A stretch of DNA of 64,000 bases, from contig NZ_JAUCBR010000004.1 in NCBI RefSeq assembly GCF_034676725.1, forward strand, positions 1 through 64,000, in the 5' to 3' direction. The notes below the pieces were generated by a model. That model searched no databases. It was not told the origin of the DNA and worked only from the letters and a program-made list of their open reading frames with translations. Source of the DNA: Denitromonas sp. Lineage in GTDB: Bacteria; Pseudomonadota; Gammaproteobacteria; Burkholderiales; Rhodocyclaceae. Made by a program: the position numbers and the translations under genes. Within the stretch, counting starts at the first letter, position 1; each line of letters opens with the position of its first letter. Shown piece after piece: positions 35,501 through 46,131 of this stretch.

Positions 35501-35803
35501 TCAGCCCCCACCCCGTTGCATGGCCCGGTCCAGCCGGGCGATCAGCGCTGCGCGCGCCGGCAGGCTGCCGGCGACGAAATGATACCGGGTTGCCAGCACC
35601 GGCAGGGCAAACAGACCGATCCGCCGCGGCGCCTGCGGCTCGGCCGTGATCTCGAGGCGAACATCGCCCTCGCAAACGCGATACCGCCCCGCGCCGAGCG
35701 ATTCGACGCCGCCCGGCAAGGCGGCTTGCAGGCTGCGCTCGAATTCTTGTGCGCTGGCGCCGGTTTCCCGCTCGAAGGATTCGAGCGATGACGGTGTAAA
35801 CAC
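35501..35803 (-). CDS. Uncharacterised protein inside the tungsten operon, about 100 residues
   Basis: I do not recognise this family. A GTG at 35803, 5 bp after the moaD stop, is the most likely start (a CTG two codons earlier is possible), giving FTPSSLESFERETGASAQEF as the first part. The remainder looks like a compact alpha/beta domain with RYRVCEGDVRLEITAE and RRIGLFALPVLATRYHF, ending in RLDRAMQRGGG. It is cytoplasmic, with no signal or membrane segment. It lies between the MoaD-like carrier and tupB with gaps of 5 and 6 bp, so a role in tungsten cofactor handling or enzyme maturation is the natural guess, not shown. Confidence 0.75.
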   Translation of the reverse strand: MFTPSSLESFERETGASAQEFERSLQAALPGGVESLGAGRYRVCEGDVRLEITAEPQAPRRIGLFALPVLATRYHFVAGSLPARAALIARLDRAMQRGGG

Positions 35804-35808
35804 CCGGC

Positions 35809-36060
35809 TCAGCCCCCCGCCACCGGCGGCCAGATGGCCAGTTCGTCGTTCTCCTCCAGCACATGGCGGGCGCGCTCGGCCGGCGGAATGAAGCGGCCAT
35901 TGACCAGCACCAGGTGCGCGCTTTTCTCCGGCACCCGGTACTGGCTGATCACGGCCTGGATGGTCGTGCCCGCCGGCAGATCGAGGTCGACGATGTTGCC
36001 TTTTCGATCCGGCGGCAGGTAGTCGGCCAGTGAGGCAAACAGCTTGAACTTCAGTTTCAT
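35809..36060 (-). CDS. MoaD/ThiS-family sulfur carrier of the aor operon
   Basis: An 83-residue ubiquitin-like sulfur carrier. It starts MKLKFKLFASLADYLPPDRK at 36060, overlapping the aorC stop by the ATGA pattern, and ends in the essential Gly-Gly (WPPVAGG) whose thiocarboxylate donates sulfur for the dithiolene of pyranopterin. A stretch VNGRFIPPAERARHVLEENDELAI precedes it, as in MoaD. Its place in the aor operon suggests a carrier dedicated to the tungsten enzyme, in addition to a general moaD elsewhere. Confidence 0.88.
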   Translation of the reverse strand: MKLKFKLFASLADYLPPDRKGNIVDLDLPAGTTIQAVISQYRVPEKSAHLVLVNGRFIPPAERARHVLEENDELAIWPPVAGG

Positions 36061-37325
36061 GCAACGGCCCGCAACAAGCACGTGGACTGCGTGACCGCCA
36101 CATAGGCTTCAAAAAACGCATGCGGGTTGGCCAGCAGCCGGTCCTTCCATGGCCCCAGACGCAGTTGCCCCTGGATCAGCCCGCGCAGCGCCCCGACATG
36201 GTCGGTCAGCCCGATGGCGGTGGCGCCGATCAGCACATCGTCCTTGAACTGCAGGCTGATGTAGCGATAGCCGGCCTCGTCGCATTGCTCGACGCCCTGC
36301 CCGTCCTTGTCGCCCCACCACTGACCGAAGGAGGTGGAGATCAGGCCGAGGGTGTCGAGCACGTTGATCGCCAGCACGCCCGGCAACTGCGCGTGGCCGC
36401 CGGCCATGTTGATGGCCGCGATGCGCGCCTGGTCCGCCGCGTTGGGCTGGATGGCCGACACCAGGTGCGCCCCGGTAAACAGGTCGGGCGCCTCGGCGAC
36501 ATCGCCTGCGGCGTAGATGCCCGGCACCGAGGTTTCCATGCGCGAATCGACAATGACCCCCTTGGCCACATGCACACCGGTCGCCTCGAGGAAGCCGACA
36601 TTCGGCGCCACCCCGGCAGCGACGATCACCACATCGCAGGCCAGGTGCTCGCCCGTCGATAGCTGCACGTTGAGCGGCGCATCGCCAGTCCCCGTGTCGA
36701 TACGCTCGACACCGGCCGAGGTGCGCACCGCAATGCCCTTGGACTCGACCCAGCGCTTGATCATGCCGCCGGCGGTGGGCGTCATCATGCGCGGCACCAT
36801 GCGGTCCCCCATTTCCACCACGGTCAGGTCCACACCGCGCTTGGCCAGTGCTTCCATGATGATGCAGCCGATGAAGCCCGCGCCCAGTTGCAGCACCCGG
36901 CTGCCGGGCTTGGTCAATGCGGCAATCGCACGCGCATCTTCGAGCGTCCAGCAGGTCTGGGTTTGCGGCCGGTCGATGCCCGGGATGGGCGGGCGCACCG
37001 GGTGCGAGCCGGTGGCGATGAGCAGGCGGTCGTAGTCTTCATGGCTGCCGTCGTGAAACAGCACCCGCTGGCGCGTCTGGTCGAGCGATACCGCCCGGCC
37101 GGCCTTGAGCGTGATGCCCAGCGCATCGAAATGCCCGGCCCGCTTGCGCAGGTAGGTGCCGGACTCGTTGATGTTGCCTTCGAGCAGGTAGGGGATGGCC
37201 ATGCGCGAATACGGCGGCGCGTCTTCGCTCCCGGCCATCACGATCTGGCCGGCCGGATCGGCCTGGCGCAGGGTTTCGGCGGCGATCACGCCGGTGGGCC
37301 CGTTGCCCAGAATCAGGTACTTCAT
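36057..37325 (-). CDS. aorC: FAD/NAD-linked oxidoreductase subunit of aldehyde oxidoreductase (AorC)
   Basis: A pyridine-nucleotide-disulfide-type flavoprotein of 422 residues. The FAD motif is at the very N-terminus (YLILGNGPTGVIAAETLRQ), the NAD motif is VLQLGAGFIGCIIMEALAKRG near 145-165, and the second FAD motif is SVPGIYAAGDVAEAP. There is no redox disulfide. In Aromatoleum aromaticum the tungsten AOR is a complex of AorA, AorB and an FAD subunit AorC that lets it use NAD+; order and neighbours match here. It overlaps the MoaD-like gene by 4 bp and lies 114 bp after aorB behind two hairpins. Confidence 0.9.
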   Translation of the reverse strand: MKYLILGNGPTGVIAAETLRQADPAGQIVMAGSEDAPPYSRMAIPYLLEGNINESGTYLRKRAGHFDALGITLKAGRAVSLDQTRQRVLFHDGSHEDYDRLLIATGSHPVRPPIPGIDRPQTQTCWTLEDARAIAALTKPGSRVLQLGAGFIGCIIMEALAKRGVDLTVVEMGDRMVPRMMTPTAGGMIKRWVESKGIAVRTSAGVERIDTGTGDAPLNVQLSTGEHLACDVVIVAAGVAPNVGFLEATGVHVAKGVIVDSRMETSVPGIYAAGDVAEAPDLFTGAHLVSAIQPNAADQARIAAINMAGGHAQLPGVLAINVLDTLGLISTSFGQWWGDKDGQGVEQCDEAGYRYISLQFKDDVLIGATAIGLTDHVGALRGLIQGQLRLGPWKDRLLANPHAFFEAYVAVTQSTCLLRAVA

Positions 37326-37348
37326 GGAGAACTCCTCACACGCAGGCG

Positions 37349-37420
37349 CGGCCCGTCCGCCAAAGGCGGCAACGGGCCGACAGCACGCAGCGCCGGCCGC
37401 GGCACCCTGCCGCGGCCGGC
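37349..37420 (-). promoter_or_regulatory. Two strong hairpins between aorB and aorC
   Basis: CGGCCCGT (37349-37356) plus CCGCC pairs with GGCGG and ACGGGCCG (to 37379). Separately, GCCGGCCGCGGCA (37392-37404) pairs perfectly with its complement at 37408-37420 around CCC. Neither has a T-run. In a coupled operon they most likely protect or process mRNA and set the aorB:aorC ratio. Confidence 0.6.
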
Positions 37421-37439
37421 ACTCAGGACAGGAACAGAC

Positions 37440-39287
37440 TCACAGCCCGAGTCGGGCCACCGTCTCCTCGGTCGGCACGCCTTCCGGCGTCCAGCCGCGC
37501 ACCTGGTAGTACTCGGGAATCATCTTGTCGATTCCGCTGACCAGGCCCTTGGCCGGCCCCGTCTGGGCAGGCTCGGTTTTCAGGCGCGGTGGCAGGTCGT
37601 CATCCTTGCGGGTGAAGCCTGCGGCCGTGTTGAACTGCCGCTCCATGTTCCAGATGCGCTCCCCGACCAGGTTGAGCTTCTCCATGGACCAGTCGCCGTC
37701 GCAGGCGGTCTGCACCTGCGGTTGTACGTCGGCCAGCGTCCAGGCAAAAGAGGTAAACACGCAGATGCCGGCCGAGTCGAACACCGCGGTGGCGTCCTGG
37801 AAGGCCTTGACCAGCTCCGGCTTGCCCTCGGTGACCAGCGGATCGGTCTTGACCGGGATGCCCAGCACCTCGGAGGCCACGGTGTAGCTGCGCAGATGGC
37901 AGGCACCACGGTTGGAGGTGGCGTAGGTCAGCCCCATGCCCTGGATGCCGCGCGCGTCATAGGCCGGGAACTCCTGCCCCTTGACCGTCATCGACAGCTC
38001 GGGGTGGCCGTATTTTTCGCACAGTCGCTTCGAGCCCTGGCCAATGTCCACGCCAAAGCCTTCGCCCAGCGCCGTCATTTCGGTGAAACGGGCCAGCGCC
38101 TCGGCCGAACCGAAAGGCGCATCGACACCGATCTGGTCCTTGGTCAGCACGCCCATCTCGTAGAGTTCCATCACCGCGCCGACGGTGGCACCGAAGGAGA
38201 TCGGGTCCATGCCCTGCTCGTTGCACAGCAGGTTGGCGTACTGCAGGGCTTCGATATCGCCCACGCCGTTGGCCGCGCCCAGCGCCCAGGCCGCCTCGTA
38301 CTCAAGGCCACCGGAGGCGCCCCAGTACTCGGGCTTGTTCACCACGGTGAAGTGACCCTTGTCGATCTCGGAGATGCGACCGCAGGCAATGGTGCAGCCG
38401 AAACAGGCGGCGTTGGTCACCAGCTGCGACTTGCCATCGGAGGCGCGCTTCTCGTGCATGGCTTCGGCCGAGATCTTGGCCGCGTCCTCGAACTGCACGT
38501 CCCTGTGATTGCGCGTGGGCAGCGAGCCGATCTCGTTGATCACGTTCATCAACACCTGGGTGCCGTACTTGGGCAGGCCCTGGCCGGTCACCGCATTGTC
38601 GGCCAGCACCTTCTTGGCCTCGGTGGTGGCGGCCATGAAACCTTTGAAGTCCTTGATGCCGCCGACGCCCTTGGTGCCGCGCAGGGCAACCGCCTTGAGG
38701 TTCTTCGAGCCCATCACCGCGCCGACGCCGGATCGCCCGGCCGCCCGGTGCAGGTCATTGACCACGCAGGCAAACAGCACCTGGTTCTCGCCGGCCCGGC
38801 CGATTGACGACACACGGATCTGCGGGTCCTGGTGCTGGTGCTTGATGGTCTCTTCCGTCTCCCAGCAGCTCTTGCCCCACAGGCCGGAGGCATCACGCAG
38901 CTCGGCGCGGTCATTTTCGACGAACAGGTACACCGGCTTGGGCGACTTGCCTTCGAAAATGATCATGTCCCAGCCGGCGAACTTCATCTCGGCGCCGAAG
39001 AAGCCGCCGGAGTTCGAACAGGCAATGGCGCCGGTGAGCGGCCCTTTGGTGACGATGGTGTAACGACCGCCGGTGGAGGCCATGGTGCCGGTCAGCGGCC
39101 CGGTGGCCATGATCATCTTGTTGTCCGGCGACAGCGGGTCGACCTTCGGGTCGATTTCGCTGACCAGATACTTGCTCGCCAGACCGCGCGAACCGAGGTA
39201 CTCGTCGGCCCACTGCATGTTCAGCGGCTCGGGGGTGCACGTGCCTTCGGTGAGGTTCACGCGCAGGATTTTTCTTGCCCATCCCAT
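37440..39287 (-). CDS. aorB: Tungsten-containing aldehyde oxidoreductase, catalytic subunit
   Basis: Oxidises aldehydes to acids at a tungsto-bispyranopterin cofactor. It has 615 residues, full length for the AOR family. The N-terminal domain begins WARKILRVNLTEG with GPLTGTMASTGGRYTIVTKGP. Cofactor-binding SIGRAGENQVLFACVVND and GRSGVGAVMGSKNLKAVA follow, and the [4Fe-4S] site is built from CFGCTIACG with a downstream GICVF cysteine. It follows aorA by 14 bp. In Aromatoleum the enzyme removes phenylacetaldehyde and other aldehydes and can also reduce acids; that role is inferred here. Confidence 0.95.
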   Translation of the reverse strand: MGWARKILRVNLTEGTCTPEPLNMQWADEYLGSRGLASKYLVSEIDPKVDPLSPDNKMIMATGPLTGTMASTGGRYTIVTKGPLTGAIACSNSGGFFGAEMKFAGWDMIIFEGKSPKPVYLFVENDRAELRDASGLWGKSCWETEETIKHQHQDPQIRVSSIGRAGENQVLFACVVNDLHRAAGRSGVGAVMGSKNLKAVALRGTKGVGGIKDFKGFMAATTEAKKVLADNAVTGQGLPKYGTQVLMNVINEIGSLPTRNHRDVQFEDAAKISAEAMHEKRASDGKSQLVTNAACFGCTIACGRISEIDKGHFTVVNKPEYWGASGGLEYEAAWALGAANGVGDIEALQYANLLCNEQGMDPISFGATVGAVMELYEMGVLTKDQIGVDAPFGSAEALARFTEMTALGEGFGVDIGQGSKRLCEKYGHPELSMTVKGQEFPAYDARGIQGMGLTYATSNRGACHLRSYTVASEVLGIPVKTDPLVTEGKPELVKAFQDATAVFDSAGICVFTSFAWTLADVQPQVQTACDGDWSMEKLNLVGERIWNMERQFNTAAGFTRKDDDLPPRLKTEPAQTGPAKGLVSGIDKMIPEYYQVRGWTPEGVPTEETVARLGL

Positions 39288-39301
39288 GATTCAGTCCTCC
39301 C

Positions 39302-39778
39302 TCAGGCCGCCGCAGCCGGCGTATTGGCCTTGGCCGCCCACTGGCGCATCTTGTCCAGGCCGGTCCAGTTGGCATCGATATAGGTGATCGCCCCGGTCGG
39401 ACAGGCACTGGCACAGGCCGGGTTGTCGCTGCACAGGTCGCACTTCTGGACCTTGCCCGAATCCTGCTCGTAGTTGATGGTGCCGAACGGACAGGCAATG
39501 GTGCACACCTTGCACCCGACGCAGATGTCCTCGTGGACCACCTTGGCGCCCGTGCCGGCGTCGAGCCGGATGGCGTCGACCGGACAGGCGTTCATGCACC
39601 AGGCTTCGGCACACTGGGTACAGGTGTAGGGCACCTTGCGCCCCTCTGCCTCGAAATTGAATACCTTGATCCGCGACTTGGACGGATTGAAGACCCCATG
39701 GTGCTCATACGAACAGGCCATCTCGCATTGCAGACAGCCCGTGCATTTGGCGGGATCAATGTGAAGAGACTTCAACAT
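39302..39778 (-). CDS. aorA: Four-cluster ferredoxin-like subunit of aldehyde oxidoreductase (AorA)
   Basis: Electron-transfer subunit of 158 residues. It starts MLKSLHIDPAKCTGCLQC at ATG 39778 (GGAGGAG upstream). Four cysteine groups bind [4Fe-4S] clusters: CTGCLQCEMAC, CTQCAEAWCMNACP, CVGCKVCTIACP and CDLCSDNPACASACP. AorA subunits are known to polymerise into filaments carrying several AorB units. It is the first gene of the tungsten operon, downstream of a good promoter at 39935-39962 and a leader of about 150 nt. Confidence 0.92.
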   Translation of the reverse strand: MLKSLHIDPAKCTGCLQCEMACSYEHHGVFNPSKSRIKVFNFEAEGRKVPYTCTQCAEAWCMNACPVDAIRLDAGTGAKVVHEDICVGCKVCTIACPFGTINYEQDSGKVQKCDLCSDNPACASACPTGAITYIDANWTGLDKMRQWAAKANTPAAAA

Positions 39779-39934
39779 CGGCCGACTCCTCCTGACTGGT
39801 TGAGATCGGGCGGGTGGTCTCTGGCGGACCGAACAACAATCCTCGCGGCGCAGCCAGCCGCGGGACATTCGTGCATACGCCCGTTTGTTATTCTCCCTCA
39901 CGCGCAGGCTGGTCGCCGGCGCGATCGAATTCTC

Positions 39935-39962
39935 AGGATACGCCCACCGACTTGATTGTCAA
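39935..39962 (-). promoter_or_regulatory. Sigma-70 promoter of the aor-tup operon
   Basis: On the minus strand TTGACA (complement of 39957-39962), 16-bp spacer, TATCCT (complement of 39935-39940). The predicted transcript start near 39928 leaves a leader of about 150 nt with a CGCGGC...GCCGCG hairpin before aorA. Confidence 0.65.
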
Positions 39963-40076
39963 CGCACTGAAAGCCGCGCCGAATGGTGCTTTCAGCCCAA
40001 ATTGCCTACACTTGGGATGAACGCACCGCAACACGATTTGCATCGCGATTTCCGTTCGACCCACCGAGACGAAACC

Positions 40077-41321
40077 ATGACCGCATCCCCCGCCACGCCC
40101 ACCGCTGCCCGCACCGCGCTCGACGTCGAGGAAGCACGCGCACTCATTCACGCCGGCCTGCGCCCGGTGCACGGCTGGGAACACGTGGCCATTCGCGATG
40201 CCCTGGGTCGTGTGCTGTCACAGGACGTCATTGCGCCGCACAACGTTCCCGCCCATGACAATTCAGCGATGGACGGCTATGCCATCCGGACGGACGACTG
40301 CCCATCCGGCGCCGTGCTGACCATCGTCGGTACCGCGTTCGCCGGCAACCCGTTCTCGGGCATCGTCGGCGCCGGCCAGGCCGTGCGCATCATGACCGGC
40401 GCGATGGTGCCGCGCGGCGCGGATTGCATCGTCCCGCAGGAAGACGTCCAGGCCGACAAGACCACGGTGCAGATCCCACCGGGGCGCAAGGGCGGCGAGA
40501 ACATCCGCCGCGCCGGCGAGGACCTGGCTCTCGGCGAACCGGCCCTGTCAGCTGGCAAGCGCATCGGCCCGGCCGAACTCGGCTTGATCGCCTCGCTGGG
40601 CATCGCCGAAGTCACGGTGTACCGTCGCCTCCGGGTGGCGTTTTTCTCGACCGGCGACGAGGTGGCCTCGATCGGCAAACCGCTGGCCCCGGGCCAGATC
40701 TATGACAGCAACCGCTATACGCTGTACGGCGTACTCACCCGCCTCGGCTGCGAGGTGCTCGACATGGGCGTGATCCCCGATCAGCCCGAGGCGCTCGAGG
40801 CCGCCTTCCGTGATGCCGCTACGGCCGCCGATGTTATCCTGACCTCCGGCGGCGTGTCGGTCGGCGAAGCGGACTTCATCAAGGAAATGGTCAACCGTCT
40901 CGGCCAGGTCGCCTTCTGGAAGATCAACATCAAGCCGGGGCGGCCGATGGCCTTCGGCAAGCTCGACAACACCTGGCTGTTCGGGCTGCCGGGCAACCCG
41001 GTGGCGGTGATGGTGACCTTCTACCAGTTCGTGCAGGACGCCTTGCTGGCGCTGATGGGCGTCAGCCCGCTGCCCACCCGCCCGACGCTGGCCGCCCGCT
41101 GCACCGCCGATATCCGCAAGCGCCCGGGGCGACGGGAGTTCGTGCGCGCCATCGTGCAGCCGGGCGACACCGGCTGGGCCGTCTCGCCCACCGGCGCACA
41201 AGGCTCCGGCGTGCTGCGTTCGATGTCCGACGCCAACTGCTTCATCGTGCTGCCCGAAGCGCAGGGCGACGTGAGCGCCGGCGACGCGGTCGATGTGCAG
41301 CTCTTCGATGGCCTGATCTGA
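40077..41321 (+). CDS. moeA: Molybdopterin molybdotransferase MoeA (probable tungsten insertion)
   Basis: Inserts molybdate or tungstate into adenylylated pyranopterin. It has 414 residues. Visible are the N-terminal VPAHDNSAMDGYAIR, GAMVPRGADCIVPQED, the catalytic MoCF_biosynth domain with FFSTGDEVASIGKPLAPGQIYDSN and TSGGVSVGEADFIKEM, and LPGNPVAVMVTFYQF. The start is taken at 40077; an in-frame ATG at 40017 would add 20 residues and cannot be excluded. It diverges from the aor-tup operon, which suggests a paralogue serving the tungsten enzyme. Confidence 0.92.
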   Translation: MTASPATPTAARTALDVEEARALIHAGLRPVHGWEHVAIRDALGRVLSQDVIAPHNVPAHDNSAMDGYAIRTDDCPSGAVLTIVGTAFAGNPFSGIVGAGQAVRIMTGAMVPRGADCIVPQEDVQADKTTVQIPPGRKGGENIRRAGEDLALGEPALSAGKRIGPAELGLIASLGIAEVTVYRRLRVAFFSTGDEVASIGKPLAPGQIYDSNRYTLYGVLTRLGCEVLDMGVIPDQPEALEAAFRDAATAADVILTSGGVSVGEADFIKEMVNRLGQVAFWKINIKPGRPMAFGKLDNTWLFGLPGNPVAVMVTFYQFVQDALLALMGVSPLPTRPTLAARCTADIRKRPGRREFVRAIVQPGDTGWAVSPTGAQGSGVLRSMSDANCFIVLPEAQGDVSAGDAVDVQLFDGLI

Positions 41322-41326
41322 ACGAC

Positions 41327-41364
41327 ACCGCCCCGCGGTCGGCATCGGCCGGCCGCGGGGCGGT
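41327..41364. terminator. Shared hairpin between moeA and the OmpA-like gene
   Basis: ACCGCCCCGCGG (41327-41338) pairs perfectly with CCGCGGGGCGGT (41353-41364). No T-run. The two genes converge on it. Confidence 0.65.
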
Positions 41365-41376
41365 CATCGAGCGCGG

Positions 41377-41925
41377 TCATTTCACGCCGACGATGACCTC
41401 CACCCGGCGGTTGGCCGCGCGGCCCTCGCGGGTAGCATTGTCGGCCACGGGTTCGTCTTCGCCCCGGCCTTCGGAACTCAAGCGCTCTTCGGCCACCCCG
41501 CGCTCGACCAGGGCCCGGCTCACGGCCGCGGCGCGCGCTTCGGACAGCTTCTGGTTGTAGGCGGCATCGCCGGCGCTGTCGGTGTGGCCGACCACCCGCG
41601 CATGCACCTGAGATACGGTGTTGAGCGCACCGGCCAGGCGATCCAGGGCCTCGTCGGCATTGGCATTCAGCTCGCTCCGCCCGGACTTGAAGCTCATCGC
41701 CCCCGGCAGGCTCACCCGCAGACCGTCATCCAAAGCCTCCACCGCCAGCCCCGACGCCTCGAGCCCGGGCACTTCGGCCGCAAGCAGCTGGGCCGGTGTT
41801 TTTTCGTCGACGCGCGAGCTGGCCTTGGGGGTTTCGGGGACGGATTCGGCCGACGGCTGCGGTGCGGTAGCGCAGGCAGACAGCACCAGGGTGACCAACG
41901 CGGGGACGATCAGGGAGCGCTTCAT
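41377..41925 (-). CDS. OmpA-family peptidoglycan-binding lipoprotein
   Basis: A 182-residue lipoprotein: signal peptide with lipobox LSAC (Cys 18), a Pro/Ser-rich spacer, and a C-terminal OmpA domain (about 70-180) with SFKSGRSELNANADEALDRL, VVGHTDSAGD, the LSEARAAAV helix and SEGRGEDEPVADN with REGRAANRRVEV. These residues bind diaminopimelate of peptidoglycan. It is anchored in the outer membrane and probably has a structural role. It is a single gene; the start ATG is at 41925. Confidence 0.88.
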   Translation of the reverse strand: MKRSLIVPALVTLVLSACATAPQPSAESVPETPKASSRVDEKTPAQLLAAEVPGLEASGLAVEALDDGLRVSLPGAMSFKSGRSELNANADEALDRLAGALNTVSQVHARVVGHTDSAGDAAYNQKLSEARAAAVSRALVERGVAEERLSSEGRGEDEPVADNATREGRAANRRVEVIVGVK

Positions 41926-42082
41926 GGAATAACCTCTTGGCTAGGGTGGTAGGCGCCTCCCGCGCGGCGCGCCGGACGGGCTGCGCCGACGGCCGGCGGT
42001 GCATGGAAAAGGCCATGACGGGCTCGCATCATACACGCCTGAAAATGCCATTTCCATATGACGATCAGAAACGCAAAAATAA

Positions 42083-42102
42083 AACCCCGCCGCAGCGGGG
42101 TT
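42083..42102 (-). terminator. Terminator of icd
   Basis: AACCCCGC (42083-42090), loop CGCA, GCGGGGTT (42095-42102). On the minus strand it is followed by TTATTTTT. Confidence 0.85.
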
Positions 42103-42122
42103 CGGGTGGCGGCATGACGCGC

Positions 42123-43367
42123 CTACATGCGTTCGATCATCGCATCGCCAAAGGCCGAGCACGAGACCTCCGTCGCGCCGTCCATCAGGCGGGCGAAATC
42201 ATAGGTCACGACCTTGTCGCCGATGGCCGCTTCCATGCCCTTGATGACCAGATCGGCCGCCTCGGTCCAGCCCATGTGGCGCAGCATCATCTCGGCCGAG
42301 AGGATCAGCGAGCCCGGGTTGACCTTGTCGAGCCCGGCGTATTTCGGCGCCGTGCCGTGCGTGGCTTCGAACACCGCGTACCGGTCGGAGATGTTGGCCC
42401 CCGGCGCAATGCCGATGCCGCCGACCTGGGCGGCCAGCGCGTCGGAGACATAGTCGCCGTTGAGGTTGAGCGTGGCGATCACGTCATACTCGGCCGGGCG
42501 CAGCAGGATCTGTTGCAGGAAGGCGTCGGCGATCACGTCCTTGACGATGATCTCGCGGCCGGTAGTCGGGTTGGCAAACTTGCACCACGGCCCGCCGTCG
42601 ATCTCGGTCGCGCCGAACTCGTTCTTGGCCAGAGCGTAGCCGAAGTCGCGGAAGCCACCTTCGGTGAACTTCATGATATTGCCCTTGTGCACCAGGGTGA
42701 CGCTGCTGCGGTCGTTAGCGATGGCGTACTTGATGGCGGCGCGCACCAGGCGTTCGGTGCCTTCCTTGGAGACCGGCTTGATGCCGATGGCCGAGGTCTC
42801 GGGGAAGCGGATCTTGGTCACGCCCATCTCGTTCTGCAGGAAACCGATGACCTTCTTCGCGCCATCGCTCATGGCCTGCCATTCGATGCCGGCGTAGATG
42901 TCTTCGGTGTTCTCGCGAAAGATCACCATGTCGGTCTTGGACGGATCCTTCAGCGGCGAGGGAACGCCCTTGAAATAGCGCACCGGACGCACGCACTGGT
43001 AGAGGTCGAGCTCCTGGCGCAAGGCCACGTTGAGCGAACGGATGCCGCCGCCGACCGGGGTGGTCATCGGCCCCTTGATCGACACCGAATACTCGCGCAA
43101 CGCGTCGAAGGTCTCCTTGGGCAGCCACTCGTCCGGGCCGTAGCGCTCGGTCGACTTCTCGCCAGCGTAAACCTCCATCCAGTGGATCTGTTTTTCGCCG
43201 CCATAGGCCTTTTTCACGGCCGCGTCGATCACCTTGATCATCACCGGCGTGATGTCCACGCCAATGCCGTCGCCTTCGATGAACGGGATGATCGGGTTGT
43301 TCGGAACCGGCTGGCCGGGGACGATCTTCTGGCCACCGGCGGGAACGGTGATGTGAGATGTGCTCAT
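42123..43367 (-). CDS. icd: Isocitrate dehydrogenase (NADP), dimeric type
   Basis: Converts isocitrate to 2-oxoglutarate. It has 414 residues, like the E. coli enzyme. The start ATG at 43367 gives [15 protein letters not shown], preceded by GGAGGGAG. The phosphorylation loop [18 protein letters not shown] contains the serine that AceK modifies in E. coli. [27 protein letters not shown] and the NADP-site [20 protein letters not shown] are all present. It lies downstream of a second, unrelated isocitrate dehydrogenase on the same strand with a hairpin between them. Confidence 0.97.
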   Translation of the reverse strand: MSTSHITVPAGGQKIVPGQPVPNNPIIPFIEGDGIGVDITPVMIKVIDAAVKKAYGGEKQIHWMEVYAGEKSTERYGPDEWLPKETFDALREYSVSIKGPMTTPVGGGIRSLNVALRQELDLYQCVRPVRYFKGVPSPLKDPSKTDMVIFRENTEDIYAGIEWQAMSDGAKKVIGFLQNEMGVTKIRFPETSAIGIKPVSKEGTERLVRAAIKYAIANDRSSVTLVHKGNIMKFTEGGFRDFGYALAKNEFGATEIDGGPWCKFANPTTGREIIVKDVIADAFLQQILLRPAEYDVIATLNLNGDYVSDALAAQVGGIGIAPGANISDRYAVFEATHGTAPKYAGLDKVNPGSLILSAEMMLRHMGWTEAADLVIKGMEAAIGDKVVTYDFARLMDGATEVSCSAFGDAMIERM

Positions 43368-43545
43368 GATGACTCCCTCCTCAAGCATGAATGCCGGATG
43401 GATCCGAGGATCCATGTACTACCGCAGGCTTTCGCGTTGGCGCACACGCCATGGCCGCAGGCGCGACCGGCACGAGGCGCCGAATCCTGTCCTGATTATG
43501 GCTGAAAACCGGTGAATCTTCCCGCCACTGCCCGGGGCGGGCGCA

Positions 43546-43582
43546 AACACAAACGCCAGCGATCTACGCTGGCGTTTGTGTT
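43546..43582. terminator. 16-bp perfect hairpin between the two isocitrate dehydrogenase genes
   Basis: AACACAAACGCCAGCG (43546-43561) and its exact complement (43567-43582) around ATCTA. It separates the monomeric enzyme gene from icd on the minus strand. Confidence 0.75.
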
Positions 43583-43618
43583 GCTGCGGCAGGCCGGCAC
43601 GGGGCCGGCCTTGAAGCA

Positions 43619-45856
<2,238 letters not shown>

Positions 45857-45971
45857 GCATTTCTCCCTTGTTTTATATCGAGGCGCAAAGGCCCTGCGGA
45901 TACTGCAACCGGCCCAGTCTGCCCGATGCGCACCGTATCCGCATTCAGGCAAGTCAAGGCGAAGGCGTAAT

Positions 45972-45977
45972 TATAAT
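45972..45977 (+). promoter_or_regulatory. Possible -10 element for aceK
   Basis: A perfect TATAAT stands in otherwise GC-rich sequence 155 bp upstream of aceK. No good -35 is found at 16-18 bp, so an activator or a different factor would be needed. Confidence 0.35.
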
Positions 45978-46131
45978 GCCGGATCCTTACACCTCGCTGG
46001 CAATCCTCTGGTTGACTGACCATCGGTCGTCGCCAGCGGTGTATTTTCGACCTGCCGCCCCCGGGCCGGCCGCTTTCCAGCGCGCATCGAGTGCTAAGAT
46101 CGACGCATACGGCCCCCCGTAAGGACTCGCC

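Noticed and set aside
39779..39930. Molybdenum-cofactor riboswitch in the aorA leader
   Set aside because: A hairpin is present but I cannot place the conserved core of that RNA family; kept only as a question in the findings.
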